From Aselliscus stoliczkanus (lineage: Eukaryota > Chordata > Mammalia > Chiroptera > Hipposideridae): DNA of 64,000 nt. This document shows positions 46,936-58,529 of this stretch, piece by piece. The notes below the pieces were generated by a model, which made no database searches, was not told the DNA's origin, and worked only from the letters and a program-made list of their open reading frames with translations. Position 1 is the stretch's first letter. Each line of letters opens with the position of its first letter. The stretch spans positions 83,817,687 to 83,881,686 of the forward strand of contig CM066732.1 in NCBI GenBank assembly GCA_033961575.1, read 5' to 3'. Made by a program: the position numbers and the translations under genes.

Positions 46936-49048
46936 AGCATTTGTCTCTGTCTGACTTATTTCAGGTAGCTAATGCCTTCCAGGTCCATCCATATTGTTGT
47001 AAATGGCAGGATTTTTTTTTTTTTTTTAGATGGCTGAACAGCCTACCATTGTGTGTGTGTGTGTTTGTGTGTATCACATTTTCTTTATCTTCTCATCTGT
47101 CAATGGACACTTGTTTCTTAGCTATTGTGTCTTAGCTATTGTGAATAATATTCAAATGCCCATGAAAGTGCAAATATCTCTTCAAATTTCTGACTTCATT
47201 TCCTCTAAATATATATGTAGAACTATGATTGCTGGATTATGTGGTAGTCCTATTTTTAATTTTTTAAGGAACATCCATACTGTTTCAGTAGTGGCTGTAC
47301 CAATTTATATTCCTATCAACAGTGTACAGGGGTTTCCTTTTCTCTACATCCTGACCAACATGTATTTCTTATCTTTTTATAATAGCCATTCTGACAGGTG
47401 TGAGGTGACGCTACATTGTGGTTTTGATTTGCATTTCCTGATGATAAGTGAGGTTCAGCATCTTTTCACATGCTTGCTGGCCATTTGCGTTGTCTTTGGA
47501 AAAATGTCTATTCAGGTTCTCTGTCCACTTTTGTTCGAATTTTGTTGTTGTTATTGACCTGTATGAATTCTTTATATATTTTGGAAATCAACCCTTATCA
47601 GGTATATGATTTTCAAATATTTACTCTCATTCTGTAGGTGGCTTTTCATTTTGTTGATTCTTTTGCTGTACAGAACTTTTTAGTTTCATGTACTCTCACT
47701 TGTTTAATTTTGCTTTTGATGCTTGTGCTTTGGTGTCAAATCAAAAAAAAAACAAAAAAACAAATTATTGCCGAGACTGATGTAAAGGATGTTGTTCAGG
47801 TATGTGTTGTTTAATTTTCAATTTCTGAATTTTCCAGTTTTCCTCCTATTACTGATTTCTAGTTTCATACAATTGCTGTCAGAAAAGATAATTGGCATGA
47901 TTCTAATTTCTTAATTTTGCTATGACTTGTTTTGTGACCTATCATATGATCTATCTTGAAAAATGTTCTATGTGTGCGTAAGGATATGTATTCTACTGCT
48001 ATTGGAAGGAATGTTCTGCATATTTCTGTTAGGTCCAAAAGTATATGTATTTCAAGTCCAATGTTTCCTAATTGATTTTATGTCTGGATGATCTATCCAT
48101 TGTTGAATGTGAGATATTAAAGTCCCCTACTATTATTGTATTGCCATCTATTTTTCCTTTCAGAGCTATTAGTATTTGCTTTATATATTTATGCGCTCCA
48201 AAGTTGGCTGTATGTATTCTTATGATTGCTTTATTGTCTTGATGAATTAACTGCTTTATCATTACATAATAACCTTCTTTGGGTCTTGTTACAGCTTTTG
48301 AATTAAGGTCTGTTGTGTTGGCTATAAATCCACCCTGCACTCTTTTGGTTTGCATTTGCATGAAATATCTTTCTCCATGTTTTTACTTTGAGCCTTTGTG
48401 TATCCTTGAAGCTGAAGTGAGTGTCTTGTAAGCAGTGTATAATTAGGTCTTGTTTTTTATCTATTCAGCCATGTGCCTTTTGATGGGAGAATTTTATCTA
48501 TTTACATTTAAAATATTATTGGTAGGTAAGGACTTACTAATGCTCTTATTAATTGTTCCACCTTGTTTCTTTCTTCCTCTCTTACTGTCTTCCTTTGTGA
48601 ATTGATTTTATGCATGCTTTGATTTTATTTTCTTTATCTTTTGTGTATCTACTGCAGGATTTTGCTTTGTGGTTACAATGAGGTTTATATAAAACATCTT
48701 ATAAATCTAATAGTCTGCTTCACATGATAACAATTAGCTTGAATTTCATATAAAAAGACTACTCTTTTACTAGCCCCCATTTTATCTTTTGATGTCACAG
48801 TTTAATATTGTATATAGCATATAAATTATTAACAAATTGTTATAAAGCATTAACAAATTATTATAGCTATAGTTATTTTTAACACTTTTGTCCTTTAACC
48901 TTTATACTAAAATGATTAATATACCACCATATTACACTATTAGAATATTCTGAATTTGACTATATATTTACCTGTACCAGTGCATTGTATATTTTTATGT
49001 GATTTCATGTTACTAATTATCATCCTTTCATTTAAGCTTGAAGAAATT

Positions 49049-49161
49049 CTTTCAGCATTTCTTTTTTTTTTTTTTTTTTTTGAGGGTAGTGTCACTGGCC
49101 CTCATATGTGGGACCAAACCAGGACCACTGGCTTCCCAGGCCAGCGCTTTCAGCATTTCTT
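49049..49161 (-). mobile_element. tRNA-derived SINE, short form, inserted in L1
   Basis: A T-run is followed by GAGGGTAGTGTCACTGGCCC, CTCATATGTGGGACC and a truncated head ending CCCAGGCCAGCGC. A 15-bp duplication (ctttcagcatttctt) flanks it at 49049-49063 and 49147-49161, so it inserted after the L1. Confidence 0.93.
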
Positions 49162-49170
49162 ATAAGTCAC

Positions 49171-50420
49171 CCTTCCATGAATTCCAACTCCTGTATCCAA
49201 CTGCCTCCCAGCTATTTCCGCTTGGATGTCTAATAAGCATGTCAACGTTAACAATCCCAAAACTGAGTTTCCAGTTCTCTCCCATGGTCTTCCCATCATT
49301 CTAATTATTCAGACCAAAAACCTTGGATTACAGAATTCCTTCTCTCTCATATCCCACATCCATCTATAGGTATATTCATCAGCACAGCCTCCACATATTG
49401 AAGGAATCCAACAGTGTCTCTACTTCCTCCACTACTCATTACTTGCTCTAAACCACCACCATCATTCATCTATTATTTCAATTGTTTCCCAACTGTTGAA
49501 TTTGCTTCTGTTCTGGTCACTTTTCAATCTATATCCTACATAAATCAGAGTGACCTTGTTAGTATTAAATAACTTATGTCACCTCTTTGTTTCAAACCTT
49601 CCAGTGGGGTGCCGGCCGAGTGGCTCAGTTGGTTAAGAGCTCCCTCAAGAATGCAAGCTGAGGGCCGGCCGAGTGGTGCAGTGGTTAAGCGCTAGCTTGG
49701 GAAGCCAGTGGCCCCGGTTCGGGTCCCACATATGAGGATCAGTGACACTGCTGAAAAAAAAAAAAAAAAAGAATGCAAGCTGAGCTCTGAGCAACAGCAG
49801 TTCGATGCCCAGCCTGAGCTGAACTGCCACTGAGCTACCAACAGGTGGCAGGATGGCTCAGCTAAAAAAAAAAAAAGAAAAAGAACACAAAATCTTCCAG
49901 GGGGTTTCTATCTAATCCAGTGAAAAAGCCAGTGATCATAATATCACATCAGCCTCCCCATGGCACCTGGCCTGCATTGCCTCTCTGAACTCCTTTTCAA
50001 TACTCAATGTCCCTCAACATTCCTCTTCTGCCATATTTGTTGATTTATTGTTCCTAGAGCACACCAAGCACACACACACCTACCTCAGGGATCTTGTACT
50101 TGCTGTTCTTATTTCCTCAAAGGTATTTCTCCTCCACTCCCTATTTATTCCCTACTTGCTTCAGATGTCACTTTCTTAGTGATGCCTCCATGGCTACCAT
50201 ATTTAAACTGCAATCCTCAATTTTCTTTCTCAGCCTTATTACCTAATAATATAAAATATATTTTACTTATATTTCATTTATTTTTTGTCTCCTCCCAAAA
50301 TAATATAAGGCCCACAAAGTAGAAATCTTTCTATGTATTACTACTTTACCCCTAGGACCTAATCTAAGGCAAGAAAATTAGCATGTGCCTAATATAAATA
50401 TTTGTTGAATAAATATATTC
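49171..50420 (+). repeat. LINE L2, long 3' fragment
   Basis: This is a long sense L2 copy interrupted only by the SINE complex at 49600-49895. Blocks in order are TTGGATGTCTAATAAGCATG, CTTGGATTACAGAATTCCTT, TCATCTATTATTTCAATTGT, CAGAGTGACCTTGTTAGTAT, TTGTACTTGCTGTTCTTATT, TCAGATGTCACTTTCTTAGT and a terminal ATATTTGTTGAATAAATA. Confidence 0.85.
49600..49900 (+). mobile_element. Nested SINE: short type inserted in second type
   Basis: The outer second-type SINE begins GCCGGCCGAGTGGCTCAG at 49611 and resumes at 49771. The inner short-type SINE spans 49663-49770, starting GGCCGGCCGAGTGGTGCAG and ending in A17. The outer sequence gaatgcaagctgag is duplicated at 49649-49662 and 49771-49784 around the inner copy. 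Outer flanks share cttccag(t)gggg. Minus-strand frame 49645-49830 is an artefact. Confidence 0.95.
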
Positions 50421-50955
50421 ATATATATGTATATATTAAACAATTGAAAGAAAATATAGTAAGTATAAATAGTGGCACATCTTTCACTTGATTATTTCCA
50501 AATGGAAGCACCACAGAAGATTTAGAAAGAGGAGAAAGTGGGTCCAATGATTCTGGAAATGACTGACCAAATGTCTGCAGTGACAAGTAAAGGCACTAGC
50601 AATTCCCATGTGTGAAATTTACCAAATTCATATTTCTTTTATTCTCAAAGAAACAACTCAAACTCAGGTGACTGTAAAAAGACTCATAAAGAGATGAATT
50701 CAGTAAATTATATAGGTCAGAAACATCTAATAAGATTAAGTTGAAAGTGTACACTAACGAAATATGCACATGTAGGTTCATGTTGTGGTTCATTACTGAT
50801 GCCAGTATGCTATTTTCCTCTCTTTTCTTCTCAAACCCTTGCAGTTATGTATGGTCACCTGATCAGTTCTGGCCAATGAAATGTGAACAAGATATCCACT
50901 TGCCCTTACCTGTACTTAGCAGTTTTCTCTGTATTTATCTTTTTTGTGTTCTGTT
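50421..50955. other. Unassigned sequence
   Basis: No clear gene or named repeat is visible. Confidence 0.4.
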
Positions 50956-50959
50956 CACT

Positions 50960-51600
50960 GTGAATCTTGAATCTATGGGATGTCTTTTATCTAGTTTTAG
51001 AAATTCTTAGCCATTATCTTTTCAAATGTTGTTTCTGTCACATTCTCTCTCTCATCTCTTGCTAATGCTCCAGTTATACACATATTAAATTATTTGTCTG
51101 TATCCATTATGTCCTTTATACTTTATTTGTTATTGTTCCTTTTAGGTGTTTTCTCTCTGTGTTTCAGTTTGAGTATTTTATTCACCTGCCCTTGAGTTCC
51201 ATAATCATGAGTTTTGCCTTATTCATGCTGAGGTTAAAATTCATTTAAAATCTTAAATATTTTAGTTCCAGAATATTTATTCTTTTTATAGGTTCTAATT
51301 ATTGAATAAAATCCTCTATCTTTTTATCCTCTTTGTAGATCTTTTCTATTTCTTCAACCTATTTATAGTAGTTATTTCTTGTCTGTCAATTCAGTATCCG
51401 AATATATGTGTGTGCTTCTATTGATTATTTTTTTCCTTAATTACTGGACACATTTTTTGCCCCTTTGTGTCTTTTAAATTTTTATTGTGTACTATATGTT
51501 ATATATAAAATAAACAGAGTCTAAAATTTACCTAATTTTCTCCAAGAAAGGGTTTACCATTTCCTGTGTGGGGCAGATGAGTTGACATGTTGATCCTAAT
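50960..51600 (-). repeat. Probable old L1 5' segment (antisense)
   Basis: TTTAGTTCCAGAATATTTAT, TTCTTTTTATAGGTTCTAAT and TTTTAAATTTTTATTGTGTA resemble antisense sequence common at the 5' side of old L1 elements. Divergence is high. Confidence 0.45.
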
Positions 51601-53020
51601 AATCCTATCAGGAATTGCACTTAGTCAAAACTGGGTTTTATCTGTAATTGGAACCATTCCACCTCTAGTTTCAAGTATCTCAAGGAGGAGATTTGTCATG
51701 TGCATGTTCCAGCCCCTCCCTCTCCTGGGACTCTTCCTTCTAAGCACCATGAGAGTGTGGGGGGTTTTTACTCTCTCTTTCTCTCTCTTTAGTACAGCCC
51801 CCAGAGGTCCCTCCCCATAGTACTTTATCACTCAAATATCCTGTTGAGAAAATGTGCCAGGAACATGGGATCCCTCTAGATTACAATCCTATGCAATCAA
51901 AAATTGTGTCGATCTCTCTTTCCCCTGCTTAGTTGACTCCTTCTCTCTATGGCAAGCACATCTTCAGTCCATCTCCAGGCATGACAAATTCCTCCATGGA
52001 AGAAAACATCTTGTGAACAAAATTTACAAAGGAAATCTTCAGCTCTAGAATTTTAGTTCACTTGCTTTTTCCTTCTAAAGCTCTCCTATGTGTGTGAAAA
52101 TATAAATTTTATGAACACTCTGGTTTTCCTTTTCTTAGTTGTTTTCACAGGAAGTATAGCTTGCCACTACCTGTTAATGTCATAATTACGAGTGGAAGCC
52201 AAATTCTGTATTTAGGCTTTTACTCAGATAAACCTGGGCATAGAACTTTATATTTATCACTATTAAGCTTTAAGACCACTGATCAGACTTTGAAATATTA
52301 TGTTATTCAAAACATTAGAAATTATTGCCAGTTCTATCTCATCTAATACTTTCACTAGCATATCAGCTATATCTTTAATCAATAAATTAACAGGGACTAA
52401 GTTACTCTAGGATTAACTACAAATCTTTCTAGTGAAATATTAGAAAACTTTGCTTGAATTGATTACTACATCAATTAATACTCCTTAAGCAAATATTCAA
52501 CTAGATGTTAGATCATTTTTCATTAATGCTCATGTCATTTCTTCACCTACAAAAGAGATTGTCAGTGGGAGTTAACAGAGGGAAGACACTCTAGAGTAAG
52601 TGTGCCAGGCTTGCTAAAACACCTAAAATAGCAACAGTTAGTTATTCTGAAATTGATTATAAGTTAAAATTATAACTCTAAATAGTTATAATAGCAGCAT
52701 AGAAGTGATTATTCACAATATTTAAAATCATTGCAAGCTGAATATATAAAGCATCCATCTTAAACTTGGAAGCATAAGTCACTGAAGGAAATACAGGTTT
52801 CAGATCTGAGCCATAACATAAATTCTAATAAAAGAAATCATCTAATAAAAGGAAGATGCTCTGGAAGTGGTACTTGTGAGAAAATGGTAAGAAGTAGTTT
52901 TGATCTCTACACACATAATTCCTTTAGTTTTGTTAACTTATACACCAATTTTAAAATTTTTGATTTAGTTTTATTTCAAAATAAGTACATTTTTACTATG
53001 CTTGTAACCCTACATATGCA
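51601..53020. other. Unassigned sequence
   Basis: No gene or clear repeat is visible. A CTCTCTTT pyrimidine tract lies at 51770-51792. Confidence 0.4.
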
Positions 53021-53024
53021 GGGT

Positions 53025-53118
53025 TTTCAGCACTGATTGTATGTTAGGATCACCCAGCTGTTTTTGCTTTTAATATCCATGTGGGGCCTGAGTATTAGTA
53101 TATTTTAAAGTACTAATA
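53025..53118. mobile_element. MER5-like hAT fragment
   Basis: GTTTTCAGCACTGATTGTAT and TTAGGATCACCCAGCTGTTT followed by GGGGCCTGAGTATTAG are a partial match to a MER5-type element. Confidence 0.45.
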
Positions 53119-53340
53119 TTAGAATCCATGTAACGTAATTTTTTTAAAGGTGACCAGGCAATGTCATTGCTTAAACAATTTTTTAGAACAGCTTTAGGTT
53201 TGCAATAAAATGGAGAAGACGGTACAGAGATTTCCCATATATCTACAGCCCAAACATACACATAGCTTTCCCCGCTATCAATATTATTCTCCAGAATGGC
53301 ACTTTTTTTTTTTTAATCAAGAATGATTCTGCATTAATAT

Positions 53341-53774
53341 ATTACCATCAGGACTGGCCGAGTGGTGCGGTGGTTAAGTGCTGGCTTGGGACACCAGTGG
53401 CCCCAGTTTGGATCCCACATATGAGGGCCAGTGACACTGCCCTCTACAGCTAAGATAGTGAACAACAGCTCCACGTGGAGCTGGGCTGCTGTGAGTCCCC
53501 TGAACAGCATAGCTGCAGCCCATGCTTCAGTGGGCTGAGTTAGGCTACAGTGAGTGGCCATCAGCCAGCGTGACCGGCCAGCAGCCGGTGTGAGCTGCCA
53601 AGAGCCTCTGTGAGAGGCCGTCGAGAGGCCGGTGACCGATCTGCTTCACCCAAGGAGAGCGCAATGATGATACCAACATGGGCCAGTAAAGAAATGTCCT
53701 CCACAACTAGACTGAAGAACAAAAGGACAGCAACTTGTCTGTCCCCCTCCCCCAATTCCCCAATTTAATAGAAC

Positions 53775-53839
<65 letters not shown>

Positions 53840-53853
53840 GATGATTACCATCA
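53341..53853 (+). mobile_element. Long composite SINE, complete, with (AT)n tail
   Basis: Starts GGACTGGCCGAGTGGTGCG at 53351. Head, GTGAACAACAGCTCCACGTG, GC-rich internal part, CCTCCACAACTAGACTGAAG (53699-53718), GCAACTTGTCTGTCCCCCTC and CCCCAATTTAATAG follow. A 10-bp duplication (attaccatca) flanks it at 53341-53350 and 53844-53853. The (AT)n at 53779-53837 lies inside the duplication and so belongs to the element's tail. Confidence 0.92.
53779..53837. repeat. (AT)n microsatellite grown from a SINE tail
   Basis: About 29 AT units lie between the SINE body and its right target-site duplication. Confidence 0.95.
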
Positions 53854-55251
53854 TTCCAAGTCCATAGTTTACCCTAGTTACCTTAGGGTTCAGTTTTAGT
53901 ATTATACATTCTATGAGTTGGGACAAATGTATAATGACATGTATCCATCATTATATCATACAGAGTATTTTGACTGCCCTAAAAAATCCTCTGTGCTCTA
54001 TTTATCTCTCCCCCAATTCCACCACTTATCTTTTTGTCTCCATAGTTTTGCTTTTTCCAGAATGTCATATAGTTGGTATCATACTGTATGTAGCCTTCTC
54101 AGATTGGTTTCTTTCACTTAGAAAAATGCATTTAAGTTTCCCTCATGTCTTTTCATGGCTTGATAGTGCTTTTTTTTTTGTTAGTGCTGAATAATATTCT
54201 ATTATATGGTAGTACCACAATTTACCAATTCACCTACTGAAGGACAGACATCATGGTTGCCTCCAAGTTTTGGCAATTAATAAAACAGCTAGAAATACCT
54301 GTGTGCAGCTTTCTGTGTAGACAAAGTTTTCAACTCCTTTGAGATAATACCAATGAGAATGATTGCCAGATCATATGGGAATGGTATGTTTAGTTTAATA
54401 AGAAACTGCCAAGCTGTCTTCCACAGTAGTTGTGCCACTTTGCATTCCCACCAGCAATGGTTGAGAGTTCCTGTTGCTCCATATTCTTGTCAGCATTTGG
54501 TATTGTCAATTTCCAGATTTGGGTCATTCTAATAGGTGTATAGTGGTATCTCATTGTTTTAATTTGCATTTCCCTGATGATATAAGATGGGGAGCATCTT
54601 TTCATATGCTTATTTTACATCTGCATATCTTTTTAGTGAGGTATTTTCTAAGATCTTCAGCCTATTTTTTAATTGGGTTGTTTGTTTTCTTGTTGTTGAG
54701 TTTTATGAGTTCTTTGTATATTATCAATAACAGTCCTTTTTCAGATGTGTCTATTGCAAATATTTTCTTCCAATCTGTGGCTTGTCTTCTAATTGTCTTG
54801 ATGTTGTCTTTTGTAGAGAAGTTTTTAATTTTGATGGAGTCTAGCTTATTAATTATTTCTTTCATGGGTCACATTTATATCACTGTATTTTAGACTACAG
54901 ATTCTTTCCTACTAGTAGATAGTGAAATAATTTATTAAATCACAAGCAGAATTTCTGAAAAGAAAAAAAATATAAATATATCAAATAATTTCTTGTAGAA
55001 ATGGTATTGTTTTGGGGACTTGTTTTTATTATGTTGAGATATAGATATAGACACATATACACAGAGATGTGGTTGTTGGTAGAAAATATATTGCTTCTAT
55101 GGGTTTCAGTCAAAATATTTATAAGTGTATCTCAGCATTCATAGGCAAAGCATAGCAATTTACTCTCAGTAAGGCAGAATTTGGTGCCTGGCACAGATCC
55201 ACCTACCAAGGTGGTAGGCAGACCCAACATAGGTGGACAAGCTTGGCATTT

Positions 55252-55722
55252 CCTAGTACACTTTTTTTTTTTTAAAGATTTTATTGGGGAATTGGGGGAG
55301 GGGAACAGAGTTGGGGAATCAGGGAAGGGGAACAGACAAGTTGCTGTCTTTTTGTTCTTCAGTCTAGTTGTGGAGGACGTTGCTTCACTGTTGGTATCAT
55401 CATTGCGTTCTTCCCAGATGAGGCAGATCAGTCGCTGACCTCTGGATGTTCGCTCATCATGACTATTGGCAGCTCGCGCTGGCTGCCAGATGCTCACGCT
55501 GGCTGCCGGCCATCACTGTAGCTTATGGCAGCCCACTGCAGCAGGGGCGGCAGCCTACTCCGTCACCGGTGTTCGCACAGCCCAGCTTCAGGTGGAGCTG
55601 TTGTTAGCTGTATAGGGCAATGTCACTGGGCCTCATATGTGGGATCTGAACCAGGGGCGCTTGCATCCCAAAACCAGCTCTTAACCAATGCACCACTCAA
55701 CCGGCCCTCCTAGTACACTTTT
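55252..55722 (-). mobile_element. Long composite SINE, complete
   Basis: On the minus strand it ends CCCCAATAAAATCTTT-A(n) (plus-strand 55274-55290), preceded by GTTCCCCTTCCCTGATTCCC, the CTCCACAACTAGACTGAAGA block and the GC-rich internal part with two tandem about 20-nt GGCAGCCAGCGNGAG units. The head reaches CCGGTTGAGTGGTGCAT. The word cctagtacactttt flanks it at 55252-55265 and 55709-55722. It lies about 1.4 kb from the opposite-strand copy at 53.35 kb. Confidence 0.92.
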
Positions 55723-57565
55723 CGACAACTATGCGTACACATCCATCCATGATCACTGGAAATGCTATACTACTTAAGCTCTAAAAGAGTCCGTATCACC
55801 TCTTTTAATTATTCCCATTAGTATATTATCTTGGCTTCCTTATAGACTCTGACTTTATATCTCAATTTAATTCATTTTATCTGACCCCCTTGGATCTGAC
55901 AACCTGGATTTTTATTGCTTGTTCATACTTGACTTTCTTTCTTTTTTGGCCCACTCTGAATTTATTGATGATATGTTGGTCAATTCTCCAGTTTATACCC
56001 AACTCTCCTAAGAATTTAGTATTGGTCAACCTCCTCCCATTGACCCACATAGACTATGGGTAGGAAAATCCTACCCTTACCCACTATTGACATTTGCTAC
56101 TTTATAGAATTGCTTCCTCATATTGAAACACTAGGTATGATTTTTCCAAGATTACAGCCAAATTCATTCACTGTTTGGGCAAGTAGAATGGAGGTATAAG
56201 ATGAGACAGCATAACTTTCCTGACAAGTGTAGATATTTTAGAAACCTATAATCCAGCAGCTGGAGAAAACTAGCAAAGACAAAGCAAGACTGGTAAAGTG
56301 TGTGTATCAGGTAATGAGAGAAGAGGTACAATAGGCTGGCTTCTGGAACCTAATAAGAATGGGACAAGAGCAGGATTCTAGTATTGTGAGTTGGATCACA
56401 CAGCCATGTGATGGTATAGGTGGTGAAGGTAGTGGTACCTGGGTTCAGAAGTTCTAACATGGCATCTTCTTATATGAATGGGTCCCTAAGGAGATGTTCT
56501 GTGACCCAGAGAAAGTATAAAAATTATAGAAGGTCAGCAGAACAGGGTCTAGAAGTTATCACTTGAGGTAGAATTATAAATCAGACAAGCAAGAAGCACG
56601 GTTCCATATCAACACTTAACGAACACTAGATCTGAACTTCCCAATACTCCCTACCTCTGCCTAAAGCCCAGATTACACCAGGAATGAACAATGAGGTAGA
56701 CGGTAGATTATAAAATCAGAAGTCCCAATTATGTTAGAATTGAGCTGAGCAGGGTAGTGTTGGTAAGTAGACAGATAGCATGAACCAGGTAAATAACTCA
56801 GGGGCTGGTGACACAGAGAGATGACCCTTTCTGAAATTAATTGTCAAGAGGTTAGGTAGGTGGGAAAAAAGTTTGAGTGATGCCTCAAAGTTGGGAGGTG
56901 AAGGACAAAGGAAGGTCTGTGCTCAATGGTTGCTCTATGACCTAAAAGTTCTTATAAGAAGATGCTGAGTCCAGGCACCTTGTTTTATTATCTTGAGCAG
57001 ACCACTTATCATCTTATTAGGCTACTGATCATGCGATGAATGCATAAGGAAGTTGGGAATGGAATAAGTTAAAAATCAGAATAGATAAGAGCCAGCCTGT
57101 GCAAACTGGTGGCTGATAACTTAAGAGAACAGAAAGAACAGATGCTGACATCTTATGGAGCAACGACCCCCAGTCTTAGAAGTGAGAATCTCTAGGGAGC
57201 CCCTGAACTATTCTTAGGAATGTTTAGATTCCAGGCATTTTCAAATAAGATAACATGCATATACATATTGCTACTCTTTTCAAATGTCTGTAGGCACTAT
57301 AAAATTAATCAAATATAAATTATTTAAAATGTATTGTTTAATTGAATTCATAAAGGTTTATTTTTATTATGTATTTTTTCAATAATTGCAAATACTAACA
57401 TATAACTGTTATCAGATATTGATCTGAGAAAATGTTTGATGTTAAAAGATAGTCCTGATAGTCACATAGACTGAGAACTACTGCTTTAGAACACAAGACA
57501 GGGCAATATCACCCCAAGGAAGGAGCAAATAGAATTGGTGCAGGTGGAGAGCACGCAGTGAAGTA
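55723..57565. other. Unassigned sequence
   Basis: About 1.8 kb without a recognised gene. A TAGTCACATAGACTGAGAAC word near 57458 may be a MER5-type end. The GC-balanced part at 56140-57200 contains no recognisable protein frame. Confidence 0.4.
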
Positions 57566-57569
57566 AAGT

Positions 57570-57800
57570 AGAGAGAACTCAGGCTCTGCACCATTTTCTA
57601 GCTGTGGAATCTTGGGCAAATTATTTATGTTTCTATGGCTGTTTCATCAATGTTAAAATGGTTATAGTATTATACAAATATAGAGTGTTGTTGCAAGGAT
57701 TAATGACAATGTGTGCAAAGAATCTGGCACATAATAGCTACTCAAAAAATAGAACTATTATAGCTACTTCAAAAGAGAAGGTAATTAATACTGAAAAACA
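57570..57800 (+). repeat. MIR SINE
   Basis: Sense MIR: ACTCAGGCTCTGCACCATTT, TAGCTGTGGAATCTTGGGCA, AATTATTTATGTTTC, AGGATTAATGACAATGTGTG and CTGGCACATAATAGCTACTC. Confidence 0.85.
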
Positions 57801-57834
57801 AATAAGTTTCAAAATAAGGAAAAGTGAAAAATGC

Positions 57835-58525
57835 TAAAAAAAAAAAAACTGGCCAGAGAAATGTAAACACAGAGTCAAGGTATAGAGAGATAAGAACTTT
57901 ACCCCCAGATCTGGCATTAGGGAGGTGAATATAAATAAATGACTTAATCTGTGGGCTCCAGTTAGTTGCTTCCTCAGTAAAATGAAGTAGTTGAACTTGG
58001 CTTTAAAATCCTATGATTTTCTTATGGTTCCTTTTAGGGAGAATGGGAATGTGAATTCCAGACACAGGAATTGGTTGAACTGTTAAATAATCACTGTACA
58101 TTCTGTCCAGCTTCTTGTTCTCTGTGCCAGCAACCCCCACCCCCACTCCACCCCCACATACACACTCTCCACCAAGGTCTCAAAGAACCTAAAAATAGGG
58201 ACCAAGCCTGCAGCCAGCCAAGTTACAACCATATAGGACTCCAAGAATTCTCTCCAAGTTAGGTGTGTGGATACAGAATGAGTGTCCCAGCCACTACTGG
58301 TGATTATTTCCCCTGTTACAATAAATACCCAACCAAGACCTATTGCATCTCCTAAATACTATGAAATCACTGTCTCCCAATCACAACCCCCATTCCTTCC
58401 CACAGTATTTGCTTGCTTACTTTCTCCCTCCATGTCCTCTCTTCTTCCACACCCACTTCTCATTACTTTACAATACATAAACTTTTCCTTACTAATAGCT
58501 GTATAAAATAATGCTGTACAATTGT
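57835..58525. other. Unassigned sequence with possible MIR piece
   Basis: TGACTTAATCTGTGGGCTCC and CTTCCTCAGTAAAATGAAGT at 57940-57990 resemble MIR. The C-rich stretch at 58125-58160 is low-complexity. Confidence 0.4.
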
Positions 58526-58529
58526 ACCA

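Larger units (their letters stand above)
46650..49170 (-). mobile_element. LINE-1 (L1M-type), antisense, rearranged at its 3' side
   Basis: From 46936 to about 47790 the plus strand is the reverse complement of the L1 ORF2 3' end (for example CATTCTGACAGGTGTGAGGT and TTTGATTTGCATTTCCTGAT). From about 47800 to 49062 it is the reverse of internal L1 sequence (GTCTGGATGATCTATCCATT, GGTAAGGACTTACTAATGCT), continuing to 49170 after a SINE. At 46650-46706 an antisense 3'UTR piece occurs, then 46707-46935 holds a sense L1 3' piece. The 175-codon frame at 47030-47557 is antisense L1 and not a gene. Confidence 0.85.
53140..54900 (-). mobile_element. LINE-1 3' part (antisense), split by a SINE
   Basis: The sequence CAATTTTTTAGAACAGCTTT and ATGGAGAAGACGGTACAGAG precede the SINE. 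After it come TATGAGTTGGGACAAATGTA, TGGCTTGATAGTGCTTTTTT, TTTGCATTCCCACCAGCAAT and TTAATTTGCATTTCCCTGAT. This is L1 3'UTR then ORF2 3' end in reverse. Frames of 67-139 codons at 53913-54893 are relics. Confidence 0.85.

Noticed and set aside
47030..47557. A 175-codon open frame, the longest in the window
   Set aside because: It lies entirely in antisense L1 ORF2 3' sequence and has no recognisable protein domain.
54474..54893. A 139-codon plus-strand frame rich in hydrophobic residues
   Set aside because: This is antisense L1. The hydrophobic, Phe/Leu/Ile-rich look comes from the T-rich reverse strand.
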